From Streptomyces albofaciens JCM 4342 (GTDB lineage: Bacteria > Actinomycetota > Actinomycetes > Streptomycetales > Streptomycetaceae), in contig NZ_PDCM01000001.1 of NCBI RefSeq assembly GCF_008634025.1, forward strand, positions 2,822,501 to 2,886,500: a stretch of 64,000 nt of DNA. The letters run 5' to 3'. This document shows positions 48,638 to 58,697 of the stretch, piece by piece (positions within the stretch are counted from its first letter, which is position 1; the number at the start of each line of letters is the position of its first letter). Under the pieces are notes generated by a model. That model worked only from the letters and a program-made list of their open reading frames with translations, was not told where the DNA came from and ran no database searches. The position numbers and the translations under genes were made by a program.

Positions 48638-49318
48638 CGCGCGCCGGGTACGGAACAGGAAGTCCTCGACGCGGCGGCGGTCCGGCTCCGGCGGCAGCGG
48701 GGAGCGGGACTCCGCCGCCGCGGCCTGCTCGGCCAGGGCGGCCGTCCGGCGCTCGACCTCGGGCCAGGGGACCTCGCCGCGCCGGACCGCGAGCAGGTCC
48801 TCGCGCGCCTCGCCGACGTCCGGCGTCAGTACGCCGGTGCGCAGCAGGTCGCGGACGCTGTGCAGGAGCCGCAGCAGGTGCATGGCGTGCTTCCAGCGGG
48901 GCGCGCCGTGCTGCCGTACGTCCGCCTCCAGCTTCTTGAACTGGCCGGTCGCGTAACGGGTGAACGTGCGGTGCACCTCGCGGGAGAGGAACGCGCCGCG
49001 CAGCGCGAGCAGTTCGCGGCCGGTGGCGTCGGCGTACTCGACGAGCGGGGAGTGCAGGCACTCCAGGATGTTCGGGTTGGCGCGCAGCGCCAGTTCGCAG
49101 AACCGCTCCAGCTCCCAGGAGAACTCCTCCTCGCGCGGCCCCTCCACGTGCGTCGGCGGCTTCTCGAAGCGCCAGAACAGCGGGGTGGGCGCGAGGTAGA
49201 TCCCGCGCCGGTCGGTGTCGCTGGCGTCGGTGGCGAGCCCGAAGGCGCGCGAGCCCATGACGCACGCGTAGACGGTGTGGCCGGTGACCAGGGCGTGGCC
49301 TGCGGCGGAGGTCGGCAT
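48590..49318 (-). CDS. RlaP-like nucleotidyltransferase (second copy)
   Basis: A 242-residue nucleotidyltransferase related to its neighbour: VYACVMGSRAFGLATDASDTDRRGIYLAPTPLFWRF is the active-site strand with SDTD acids, then EEFSWELERFCELALRANPNILECLHSPLV. The C-terminal helical part is RTFTRYATGQFKKLEADVRQHGAPRWKHAMHLLRLLHSVRDLL. It is on the opposite strand and its 3' end overlaps the first copy by 48 nt. Start ATG 49318 has no clear ribosome-binding site. The two copies are divergent in sequence, so they probably act on different substrates. Confidence 0.82.
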   Translation of the reverse strand: MPTSAAGHALVTGHTVYACVMGSRAFGLATDASDTDRRGIYLAPTPLFWRFEKPPTHVEGPREEEFSWELERFCELALRANPNILECLHSPLVEYADATGRELLALRGAFLSREVHRTFTRYATGQFKKLEADVRQHGAPRWKHAMHLLRLLHSVRDLLRTGVLTPDVGEAREDLLAVRRGEVPWPEVERRTAALAEQAAAAESRSPLPPEPDRRRVEDFLFRTRRASALRCAETGAYEEVV

Positions 49319-49469
49319 GAGGGGGATTGTGGCTGGTGGGAGAGGCCGGCGCCAGCCGGTTTCGGGTGGCGGAAACCCCGGGCGTCGGTACGTTTGAATG
49401 AAGTCACTCGTCGCGCGGTCCTCAGCGGAATTGCCGGTTATGCGTAAGGCGCGGAAAGGCAGCACGGAC

Positions 49470-49937
49470 ATGACGGGATCACCAGACCTCGGGAGACTGA
49501 TGGGCGGGCTGCCCGGCGGCGGCCAGGGCGGCGTGGGCGGAAGCCTCGTCGGATCGCTGCTGGGGGCGCTCGGCGGCACCGGCCCGGGAGGGTACGGCGT
49601 CGGCCCCGGCCACGGAGGCGGTCCCGGCGGCCGCGGTGGCATACAGATCGTGCTCGGCAAGCTCCTGCAAGGAGAGCTGGGACGGCAGGCGCACTCCTGG
49701 GTGGGGCGCGGCGCCAACGAACCGGTCACCGCCGAACAGGTCGAGAAGGCGCTGCCCGGCGAGACCCTCCAGCGGATAGCCGACGAGAACGGCGTCAGCG
49801 CCCGGGAGGCGGCGGAACAGCTCGCGCACGCGCTGCCGCAGGCCGTGGACCGGCTGACGCCGGACGGCGAGATACCCCAGGACCCGGTGTTCCAGGACCT
49901 CGTCGCCCGGCGCCCCCGGGCCGTCGGGCGGCCCTGA
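49470..49937 (+). CDS. YidB-like protein (DUF937)
   Basis: A 155-residue protein. A Gly-rich N-terminal half (DLGRLMGGLPGGGQGGVGGSLVGSLLGALGG) is followed by a YidB/DUF937-like helical domain (GRQAHSWVGRGANEPVTAEQVEKALPGETLQRIADENGVSAREAAEQLAHALPQAVDRLTPDGEIP). Function unknown. ATG 49470 follows GGAAAGG by 11 nt; an in-frame ATG at 49440 is possible. Confidence 0.8.
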   Translation: MTGSPDLGRLMGGLPGGGQGGVGGSLVGSLLGALGGTGPGGYGVGPGHGGGPGGRGGIQIVLGKLLQGELGRQAHSWVGRGANEPVTAEQVEKALPGETLQRIADENGVSAREAAEQLAHALPQAVDRLTPDGEIPQDPVFQDLVARRPRAVGRP

Positions 49938-49960
49938 GAGCCGGCGTCCGCGTTCCACCA

Positions 49961-49991
49961 CCGGCCGGCCCGTGTCCCGCGGACCGGCCGG
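49961..49991. terminator. Hairpin after YidB-like gene
   Basis: Arms CCGGCCGG at 49961-49968 and 49984-49991 with a 15-nt loop, between the YidB-like gene and aroH. No T tract, modest stem. Confidence 0.45.
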
Positions 49992-50077
49992 CTTCGTGGT
50001 CCGCGCCCGGATCTGGCTAGGCTTGCGCCCAGGAGTCGGCGGCAGGCGCCGCAGGTGGAACCCAGGGGAGCGGTGAC

Positions 50078-50440
50078 GTGGCGGTACGAGCGGTGCGCGG
50101 AGCCGTGCAACTGGAACGGGACGAAGCGGAGCACATGCACGAGCAGGTGTCCGCGCTGCTGACCGCCATTCTGGAGCGCAACGGCCTGACCGCGGACGAC
50201 CTGATCAGCATCTGGTTCACCGCCACCCCCGACCTGCACAGCGACTTCCCCGCGGTGGCCGCCCGGCAGCTCGGCATCACCGACGTGCCGCTCATCTGCG
50301 CGCAGGAGCTGGACATCACGGGCGCCATGCCGCGCGTGGTGCGCGTCCTGGCGCACGTCGAGACCGGGCGCGCCAAGGCCGAGATCGCCCACGTCTACCT
50401 CGGTGCCGCCGGTGCCCTGCGGAAGGACATCGCCCAGTGA
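50078..50440 (+). CDS. aroH: Chorismate mutase, AroH type
   Basis: A 120-residue monofunctional chorismate mutase of the Bacillus AroH trimer type, converting chorismate to prephenate. The sequence AVRAVRGAVQLERDEAEHMHEQVSALLTAILERNGL carries the active-site Arg of the family, followed by DLISIWFTATPDLHSDFPAVAARQLG and VPLICAQELDITGAMPRVVRVLAHV. GTG 50078 has AGGGGAG 7 nt upstream. Its stop overlaps the tyrA start, so its product is passed to prephenate dehydrogenase from the same operon. Confidence 0.94.
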   Translation: MAVRAVRGAVQLERDEAEHMHEQVSALLTAILERNGLTADDLISIWFTATPDLHSDFPAVAARQLGITDVPLICAQELDITGAMPRVVRVLAHVETGRAKAEIAHVYLGAAGALRKDIAQ

Positions 50441-51522
50441 GGACCGCGCTCGTCATCGGCACCGGCCTGATCGGTACCTCCATCGCCCTCGCGCTGCAGT
50501 CCCGCGGCATCCAGGTGTACCTGGCCGACCACGACCCGGCGCAGGCCGAGACCGCCGCCGCGCTCGGCGCCGGCACGGCCGAGGAGCCGCCGGGCCCGGT
50601 CGACCTGGCGGTGGCCGCGGTGCCGCCCGCCCACGTCGCGCCGACCCTGGCCGCGGCGATCCGGCGCGGCGCCGCCCGCGCCTACCTCGACGTGGCCAGC
50701 GTCAAAAGCGGCCCGCGCCGCGAGCTGGAGGCGATGGGCTGCGACCTGTCGGCGTACCTCGGCACCCATCCGATGGCGGGCAAGGAGCGCTCCGGGCCGC
50801 TCGCCGCGACCGCCGACCTCTTCGAGGGCCGGCCCTGGGTCCTGACCCCGGCCGAGGGCGGCGACACCGAGGTCCTCAACATAGCGCTGGAGCTGGTGGC
50901 GCTGTGCCGTGCGGTGCCCGTCGTCATGGAGGCGGACGCGCACGACCGGGCCGTCGCCCTGGTCTCGCACACGCCCCAGCTGGTCTCCAGCCTGGTCGCC
51001 GCCCGCCTCCAGGGCGCGGACGAGACCGCCGTACGGCTGTGCGGGCAGGGCATCCGGGACGTGACCCGGATCGCCGCGTCCGCGCCCCGGATGTGGATGG
51101 ACATCCTCTCCGCCAACCCGGGACCGGTCGCCGACGTGCTCAGCGAGGTCTCGGCCGACCTGGAGCGCACGGTGGCGGCGCTGCGCGCGCTGGAGGGCGC
51201 CGACGACGAGGCGCGCGCCGCGGGCGCCCGCGGCGTCGAGGACGTGCTGCGCCGCGGCAACGCGGGCCGCGAGCGGGTGCCGGGCAAGCACGGCGCCGCC
51301 CCGGCCGCGTACGAGATCGTCTCGGTGCACATCGGCGACCAGCCCGGCGAGCTGGCCCGGATCTTCGCGGACGCCGGCCGGGCCGCGGTCAACATCGAGG
51401 ACGTACGGATCGAGCACGCCACCGGCCAGCAGGCGGGCTTCATCCAGCTCATGGTCGAGCCGCAGGCGGCGCCGGTGCTCGCCGCCGAGCTGCGCGAGCG
51501 GGGCTGGTCGATACGGCAGTAG
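50437..51522 (+). CDS. tyrA: Prephenate dehydrogenase
   Basis: A 361-residue NAD(P)-dependent prephenate dehydrogenase of tyrosine synthesis. The Rossmann motif is ALVIGTGLIGTSIALAL at the N-terminus, with the catalytic region LGTHPMAGKERSG near residue 108. A C-terminal ACT domain (YEIVSVHIGDQPGELARIFADAGRAAVNIEDVRIEH) suggests tyrosine feedback control. GTG 50437 overlaps the aroH stop. Confidence 0.95.
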   Translation: MRTALVIGTGLIGTSIALALQSRGIQVYLADHDPAQAETAAALGAGTAEEPPGPVDLAVAAVPPAHVAPTLAAAIRRGAARAYLDVASVKSGPRRELEAMGCDLSAYLGTHPMAGKERSGPLAATADLFEGRPWVLTPAEGGDTEVLNIALELVALCRAVPVVMEADAHDRAVALVSHTPQLVSSLVAARLQGADETAVRLCGQGIRDVTRIAASAPRMWMDILSANPGPVADVLSEVSADLERTVAALRALEGADDEARAAGARGVEDVLRRGNAGRERVPGKHGAAPAAYEIVSVHIGDQPGELARIFADAGRAAVNIEDVRIEHATGQQAGFIQLMVEPQAAPVLAAELRERGWSIRQ

Positions 51523-51554
51523 GGCGGGCCGTCCGGTGCCCGGGCCCGTCCCGG

Positions 51555-51588
51555 GCAGGGGCGCACGGGCTGCACGGGGCGCCCCTGC
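51555..51588. terminator. Hairpin between tyrA and cmk
   Basis: A 10-bp stem (GCAGGGGCGC at 51555-51564 with GCGCCCCTGC at 51579-51588) and a 14-nt loop, followed by TTGCC. It may end the aroH-tyrA transcript. Confidence 0.5.
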
Positions 51589-51663
51589 TTGCCAGTAACC
51601 TTGTGCGGGGCCCCGTGCGGCGGCCCCCGTCCCGCCCCGTGATCGAGGAAGGTGCCCGACACC

Positions 51664-52377
51664 GTGGAAACCCCCGCCCGGACCGCCCCGGCCGCAGTGA
51701 TTGTCGCCATCGACGGCCCCGCAGGCACGGGCAAGTCCAGCACCTCCAAGGCCGTCGCCGCCAAGCTCGGGCTGGGCTACCTGGACACCGGTGCCCAGTA
51801 CCGCGCGATCACCTGGTGGATGCTGAGCAACGGCGTCGACGTGGACGACGCCGTCGCCGTGGCGGACGCCTCGGCCAAGCCCGTGATCGTCTCCGGCACC
51901 GACCCGGCCGCGCCCACCATCACCGTGGACGGCCTGGACGCCGCGGGCCCGATCCGTACCCAGCAGGTCACCTCGGCGGTCAGCGCCGTCAGCGCCGTCC
52001 CCGAGGTGCGCACCCGCATCACCGAGCTGCAGCGCGAGATCGCGGCCGGAGCCCCGGACGGCATCGTCGTCGAAGGCCGGGACATCGGCAGCACCGTGCT
52101 GCCCGACGCCGACCTGAAGATCTTCCTCACCGCGTCGCCGGAGGCCCGCGCGGCCCGCCGCAGCGGCGAGCTGTCCGGCAAGGACGCCGCCGACCTGGCG
52201 GCCACCCAGGCCGCGCTGGCCAAGCGGGACGCGGCCGACTCCTCCCGGAAGACCTCACCGCTGGCCAAGGCGGACGACGCGGTCGAGGTGGACACCACCG
52301 ACCTCACGCTGGACCAGGTCGTCGAGTGCGTGGTCACCCTCACCGAGGCGGCGATGGCCGCGAAGGCGGCGCGGTGA
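51664..52377 (+). CDS. cmk: Cytidylate kinase
   Basis: A 237-residue (d)CMP kinase. The P-loop is IDGPAGTGKSSTSKAVAAKLG, followed by YLDTGAQYRAITWWML and the LID region IVVEGRDIGSTVLPDADLKIFLTASPEARAARR. GTG 51664 is chosen because GAGGAAGG lies 11 nt upstream and it matches the short N-terminus of known Cmk; the GTG at 51652 touches that site. The stop overlaps the next gene. Confidence 0.94.
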   Translation: METPARTAPAAVIVAIDGPAGTGKSSTSKAVAAKLGLGYLDTGAQYRAITWWMLSNGVDVDDAVAVADASAKPVIVSGTDPAAPTITVDGLDAAGPIRTQQVTSAVSAVSAVPEVRTRITELQREIAAGAPDGIVVEGRDIGSTVLPDADLKIFLTASPEARAARRSGELSGKDAADLAATQAALAKRDAADSSRKTSPLAKADDAVEVDTTDLTLDQVVECVVTLTEAAMAAKAAR

Positions 52378-53051
52378 CGCAGGGCGGACGGACGGCGGCG
52401 GCCGGCGACCGGACGCCCAGCGCGGCCGGTGCCGCGGTCGGCCGGCGGATCGGCATCGGCCTGATGTACGGGCTGTGGAAGCCGCGGGTGCTGGGCGCCT
52501 GGCGGGTCCCGGCCACCGGGCCGGTGATCCTCGCGGTCAACCACACCCACGGCCTGGACGGCCCGATGCTGATGGGCACCGCGCCCCGGCCGGTGCACTT
52601 CCTGATCAAGAAGGAAGCGTTCGTCGGCCCGCTGGACCCCTTCCTGCGCGGCATCGGCCAGCTGAAGGTGGACCGCTCCGGCACCGACCGCAAGGCCGTC
52701 ACCGACGCGCTGGCCGTGCTGGCGAACGGCGGCGTGCTGGGAATCTTCCCGGAGGGCACCCGGGGCGAGGGCGACTTCGCCTCGCTGCGGGCCGGCCTGG
52801 CGTACTTCGCGGTGCGCTCCGGCGCCCCCGTGGTGCCGGTGGCCGTGCTGGGCAGCGCGGAGCGCCGCAGCCGGGCCGTCAAGGCGGTGCCGCCGCTGCG
52901 CAGCCGCGTGGACGTGGTCTTCGGCGACGCGTTCGCGGCCGGTGACGGCAGCGGCCGGCGCACCCGTACCGCGCTGGACGCGGCCACGACGCGCATACAG
53001 GAGCGGCTGACCGCTCACCTTGCCCAGGCCAGGCGCCTGACCGGGCACTGA
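52374..53051 (+). CDS. 1-acyl-glycerol-3-phosphate acyltransferase (PlsC family)
   Basis: A 225-residue phospholipid acyltransferase. The catalytic HxxxxD motif is NHTHGLDGP, the substrate motif FPEGTRGEGDFASLRAGLAYFA follows, and VPVAVLGSAER is the last conserved block. It makes phosphatidic acid or a related lysophospholipid product at the membrane. GTG 52374 overlaps the cmk stop. The cmk-plsC-der order is common in actinobacteria. Confidence 0.92.
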   Translation: MTQGGRTAAAGDRTPSAAGAAVGRRIGIGLMYGLWKPRVLGAWRVPATGPVILAVNHTHGLDGPMLMGTAPRPVHFLIKKEAFVGPLDPFLRGIGQLKVDRSGTDRKAVTDALAVLANGGVLGIFPEGTRGEGDFASLRAGLAYFAVRSGAPVVPVAVLGSAERRSRAVKAVPPLRSRVDVVFGDAFAAGDGSGRRTRTALDAATTRIQERLTAHLAQARRLTGH

Positions 53052-53064
53052 ACGAGACTTGTAG

Positions 53065-53088
53065 GGCGCCCGTGCACGAGCGGGCGCC
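53065..53088. terminator. Hairpin between plsC and der
   Basis: An 8-bp GC stem (GGCGCCCG 53065-53072 with CGGGCGCC 53081-53088) and an 8-nt loop in a 64-nt gap. It could be an attenuating structure or terminator between plsC and der. Confidence 0.4.
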
Positions 53089-53115
53089 GTTGACGGAGAA
53101 CGAGGAACGGACTTC

Positions 53116-54576
53116 ATGAACGACCAGATCCCCACCGGCGACGAGCACGGTGCGCTTGGTGACGCCGAGTACACGGAGTTCATGGAGCTCGCCGCCCAGG
53201 AGGGCTTCGACCTGGAGGAGGTCGAGGGCGACATCGCCGCGGCCGGGCACGGCCCGCTGCCCGTCCTCGCCGTCGTCGGCCGCCCCAATGTCGGCAAGTC
53301 GACCCTGGTGAACCGCATGATCGGCCGCCGCGAGGCGGTCGTCGAGGACAAGCCGGGCGTCACCCGCGACCGGGTCACCTACGAGGCCGAGTGGAACGGC
53401 CGCCGCTTCAAGGTCGTCGACACCGGCGGCTGGGAGCAGGACGTGCTCGGCATCGACGCCTCGGTGGCGATGCAGGCCGAGTTCGCGATCGAGGCCGCCG
53501 ACGCGGTGGTCTTCGTGGTGGACGCCAAGGTCGGCGCCACCGACACCGACGAGGCCGTGGTCAAGCTGCTGCGCCGGGCCGGCAAGCCGGTCGTGCTGGT
53601 CGCCAACAAGGTGGACGGGCCGTCCGGCGAGGCCGACGCCGCCATGCTGTGGTCGCTGGGCCTGGGCGAGCCGCACCCGGTTTCCGCGCTGCACGGCCGC
53701 GGCACCGGCGACATGCTGGACGCCGCCCTCGAAGCGCTCCCCGAGGCGCCCGAGCAGACCTTCGGCACCCCGGTCGGCGGGCCGCGCCGGATCGCGCTGA
53801 TCGGCCGTCCGAACGTCGGCAAGTCCTCGCTGCTGAACAAGCTCGCCGGCGAGGAGCGGGTGGTCGTCAACGAGATGGCGGGCACCACCCGCGACCCGGT
53901 CGACGAGCTGATCGAGCTGGGCGGCAAGACCTGGAAGTTCGTGGACACCGCGGGCATCCGCAAGCGCGTCCACCTCCAGGCGGGCGCCGACTACTACGCC
54001 TCGCTGCGCACCGCGGCCGCCGTGGAGAAGGCCGAGGTCGCGATCGTCCTGATCGACGCGAGCGAGTCCATCAGCGTCCAGGACCAGCGGATCATCACGA
54101 TGGCCGTGGAGGCGGGCCGCGCGCTGGTCATCGCGTACAACAAGTGGGACCAGCTGGACGAGGAGCGCCGCTTCTACCTGGAGCGGGAGATCGAGCGGGA
54201 CCTCGTGCAGATCCCGTGGGCGATGCGGGTCAATGTCTCGGCGCGCACCGGCCGCCACATGGACAAGCTGGTCCCGGCGATCGAGACGGCGATCGAGGGC
54301 TGGGAGACCCGGGTGCCCACCGGCCGTCTGAACGCCTTCCTCGGTGAGATCGTCGCCGCCCACCCGCACCCGATCCGGGGCGGCAAGCAGCCGCGCATCC
54401 TCTTCGGCACCCAGGCGGGCACCAAGCCGCCGCGCTTCGTGCTCTTCGCCTCCGGCTTCCTGGAGGCCGGCTACCGCCGCTTCGTCGAGCGCCGGCTGCG
54501 CGAGGAGTTCGGCTTCGAGGGGACGCCGATCCACATCTCGGTGCGGGTGCGCGAGAAGCGCAGCAAGAAGAAGTAA
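53116..54576 (+). CDS. der: Ribosome-assembly GTPase Der (EngA)
   Basis: A 486-residue double-GTPase required for 50S subunit maturation. The first G domain has [32 protein letters not shown] and the second [34 protein letters not shown], each with DTGG/DTAG and NKxD motifs. A KH-like domain follows ([19 protein letters not shown]). The N-terminal 45 residues are an acidic extension typical of actinobacterial Der. ATG 53116 has an upstream GGAACGGA region. Confidence 0.96.
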   Translation: MNDQIPTGDEHGALGDAEYTEFMELAAQEGFDLEEVEGDIAAAGHGPLPVLAVVGRPNVGKSTLVNRMIGRREAVVEDKPGVTRDRVTYEAEWNGRRFKVVDTGGWEQDVLGIDASVAMQAEFAIEAADAVVFVVDAKVGATDTDEAVVKLLRRAGKPVVLVANKVDGPSGEADAAMLWSLGLGEPHPVSALHGRGTGDMLDAALEALPEAPEQTFGTPVGGPRRIALIGRPNVGKSSLLNKLAGEERVVVNEMAGTTRDPVDELIELGGKTWKFVDTAGIRKRVHLQAGADYYASLRTAAAVEKAEVAIVLIDASESISVQDQRIITMAVEAGRALVIAYNKWDQLDEERRFYLEREIERDLVQIPWAMRVNVSARTGRHMDKLVPAIETAIEGWETRVPTGRLNAFLGEIVAAHPHPIRGGKQPRILFGTQAGTKPPRFVLFASGFLEAGYRRFVERRLREEFGFEGTPIHISVRVREKRSKKK

Positions 54577-54592
54577 CAGCGGGTGAGAAGAA

Positions 54593-54622
54593 GGCGGGGC
54601 GGCTCTTCCGGGCCGCCCCGCC
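54593..54622. terminator. Terminator after der
   Basis: An 11-bp GC stem (54593-54603 with 54612-54622) followed by GTCGTTTT, between der and a convergent hypothetical gene. Confidence 0.8.
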
Positions 54623-54644
54623 GTCGTTTTCGCGTACGGACCGG

Positions 54645-55043
54645 TCAGTGCCCGTGTGGCCGGTACTCGCGGGGCGCCGGCGGCAGCGCCGGGGGGAAGT
54701 GGCCCCGCACGGGGCCGCCCGCGTGCTGCGGGTGGCCGTGGTACGGCTGGCGGGAGGCGGGCTCCCAGTGGCCGGCCGCCGGGAGGTGACCGGTCGCGGT
54801 GGTCGTACGGCCCCAGATGCTCCGCATCGCCTCGGCGCTCAGCCCTTCCTCGCCCGAACGGTCCCCCGGCAGCGCCCGGAACGAGCGGCGGTACTCGGCG
54901 TACAGCGAGTCGTAGATCGGCGTGGCCGACACGGGGGCGGCGTGGGGGGCCGTCACGGTCGCCGTGGTCGCGTCGTGCGACGGGCGCATGCCGGGGATCT
55001 GGTAGGGATACGGGACGCGGGTGGACGGGTCGTATGGATGCAC
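54645..55043 (-). CDS. Hypothetical protein, Pro/His-rich
   Basis: A 132-residue protein of unknown function. It starts with YDPSTRVPYPYQIPG, has the most ordered segment IYDSLYAEYRRSFRALPGDRSGEEGLSAEAMRSIWG in the middle, and ends Pro/His/Gly-rich (PPALPPAPREYRPHGH). GTG 55043 gives a plausible N-terminus; ATG 54989 or a longer frame from 55229 are alternatives. No domain is recognised. Confidence 0.6.
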   Translation of the reverse strand: MHPYDPSTRVPYPYQIPGMRPSHDATTATVTAPHAAPVSATPIYDSLYAEYRRSFRALPGDRSGEEGLSAEAMRSIWGRTTTATGHLPAAGHWEPASRQPYHGHPQHAGGPVRGHFPPALPPAPREYRPHGH

Positions 55044-55175
55044 GTCTCTGCCAACGACCCGGATGCTCCCGGGATGCGGTCTTGGCGAAGAATCGGCTGA
55101 TCGGCGGGAGCGCGCGACCGGCTCACGACCGGCTCGCCGACCGGCGCCCGGCCGGACCGGGCCACCGCTCCGCGC

Positions 55176-55247
55176 CGGAAAGTCGTCCCGTACCGGAAGG
55201 CGGTCCCGCAGCGGAAGGCCGCCCCGCACGGAAAGGCCGCCCCGTGC
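55176..55247. repeat. Four tandem 18-bp repeats
   Basis: Four consecutive degenerate 18-bp units (55176-55193, 55194-55211, 55212-55229, 55230-55247), the third reading CGGAAGGCCGCCCCGCAC. The last two units pair with 55261-55280 to form the terminator of the gene to the right. The minus-strand reading gives a short LPxRD-type peptide repeat, but coding is doubtful. Confidence 0.7.
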
Positions 55248-55278
55248 CGCTCGGGTGAGTGCGGCGCGGGGCGGCCTT
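55233..55278 (-). terminator. Terminator of hypothetical gene at 55307-56125
   Basis: An 18-bp stem with one mismatch (55233-55250 with 55261-55278) and a 10-nt loop, 29 nt after the stop of the minus-strand gene. A neighbouring repeat unit (55213-55227) offers an alternative 15-bp pairing with 55266-55280. Confidence 0.65.
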
Positions 55279-55306
55279 CCGGCGCGGCCGGGAGCCCGGG
55301 GCCGCG

Positions 55307-56125
55307 TCAGGTGCCCGCCAGCGGCATCGCGGCGGCCACCAGCTTGCCCTCGGCGGCGGCCTTCTCCATGGCCTCGCGCATCAGGTCCTCACGCGGCTGG
55401 TGGCCGATGGCGCCGACCGGTGCCGCGTACACCAGCACGGTCCGCGCCTTGCCGGCGGCGGCGCGCCAGCCCTCCGAGACCGGCAGCGGCTGGTGCGCCT
55501 GCCACCAGGAGACGGGCTGGCCGCCGTCGTTGCCGGGCTGGAGGATGGCGTGCAGCCGCCCGGCGGCCAGCAGCACCGACCAGCCCGGGTCGGGCGCGGG
55601 GAGGACGGACATGTCCGTGACCGGCGCGAAGCCGTGCTCCAGGAGCAGGGGGAGGAACGCGTCGCCGGGCTCGGTGGAGCCGGGGCGGGCGATGGGGCCG
55701 GCGGGCTCGACGACCAGCGCCGGCCGCAGGTCGTTCTCGACCAGGACCAGACCGCAGGTGACACCGAGTGTCGCCTGCCGGGGCTCGCCCGGGAGCGCGG
55801 CGAACGGGGTCGCGGGCGGGCGGGCCGAGGGTGCCGCCTGCGCCCCGTCCGCGCCGGTGATGGAGCGCACCGCGCCCTGGAGCTGCTCCTCGGCGACCGG
55901 CACGACCTGCGAGGGGATGCACGAGGCGTGCGCGAACGCGAGCACCGCCGTCTCCTCGCCCACGAACAGGACGGTGCTGGTGCGCTCCTGGTCGCTGTCG
56001 CCGGGGGTGCGGCAGGAGGTGCAGTCGTAGTTGCCGGGGGCGTTGCCACCGGCCAGCAGGCGGTCGGCTTCTTCGTCACCGATCTCGGCGCGTACGTCGT
56101 CACTGACGTCGAGCATGCGCGGCAC
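55307..56125 (-). CDS. Hypothetical protein with CxxC motif
   Basis: A 272-residue protein without a recognised family. Near the N-terminus GGNAPGNYDCTSCRTPGDS has a CxxC pair, with a third Cys in FAHASCIPSQVV, suggesting metal or redox use. A later segment (ATLGVTCGLVLVENDLRPALVVEPAGPIARPG) is hydrophobic but not a clear membrane helix. GTG 56125 has GAGGAG 6 nt upstream and is preferred to ATG 56116. It is divergent from the Rpf genes with a 600-nt gap. Confidence 0.75.
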   Translation of the reverse strand: MPRMLDVSDDVRAEIGDEEADRLLAGGNAPGNYDCTSCRTPGDSDQERTSTVLFVGEETAVLAFAHASCIPSQVVPVAEEQLQGAVRSITGADGAQAAPSARPPATPFAALPGEPRQATLGVTCGLVLVENDLRPALVVEPAGPIARPGSTEPGDAFLPLLLEHGFAPVTDMSVLPAPDPGWSVLLAAGRLHAILQPGNDGGQPVSWWQAHQPLPVSEGWRAAAGKARTVLVYAAPVGAIGHQPREDLMREAMEKAAAEGKLVAAAMPLAGT

Positions 56126-57386
<1,261 letters not shown>

Positions 57387-57403
57387 GCCGTGGGGAACGC
57401 GGC

Positions 57404-57433
57404 CCGGTTCCCGCGGGCGCCCGCGGGAACCGG
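57404..57433. terminator. Terminator after first Rpf gene
   Basis: A nearly perfect 14-bp GC-rich stem (57404-57417 with 57420-57433) 18 nt after the stop. Confidence 0.75.
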
Positions 57434-57466
57434 CACGGCCCCGCTCCCCGCCCCGGACGAGCCGAG

Positions 57467-57501
57467 CGCCCCGTCCGGCCGCCCGCCGGCCGGACGGGGC
57501 G
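57467..57501. terminator. Second hairpin before the second Rpf gene
   Basis: A perfect 14-bp stem (57467-57480 with 57488-57501, 7-nt loop) 60 nt before the next start. It may reinforce termination or shield the downstream leader. Confidence 0.65.
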
Positions 57502-57551
57502 TCACACCATTGGAGGCGCGGCGGAGGCGACACACCCGGACCCGTGCCTAG

Positions 57552-58693
<1,142 letters not shown>

Positions 58694-58697
<4 letters not shown>

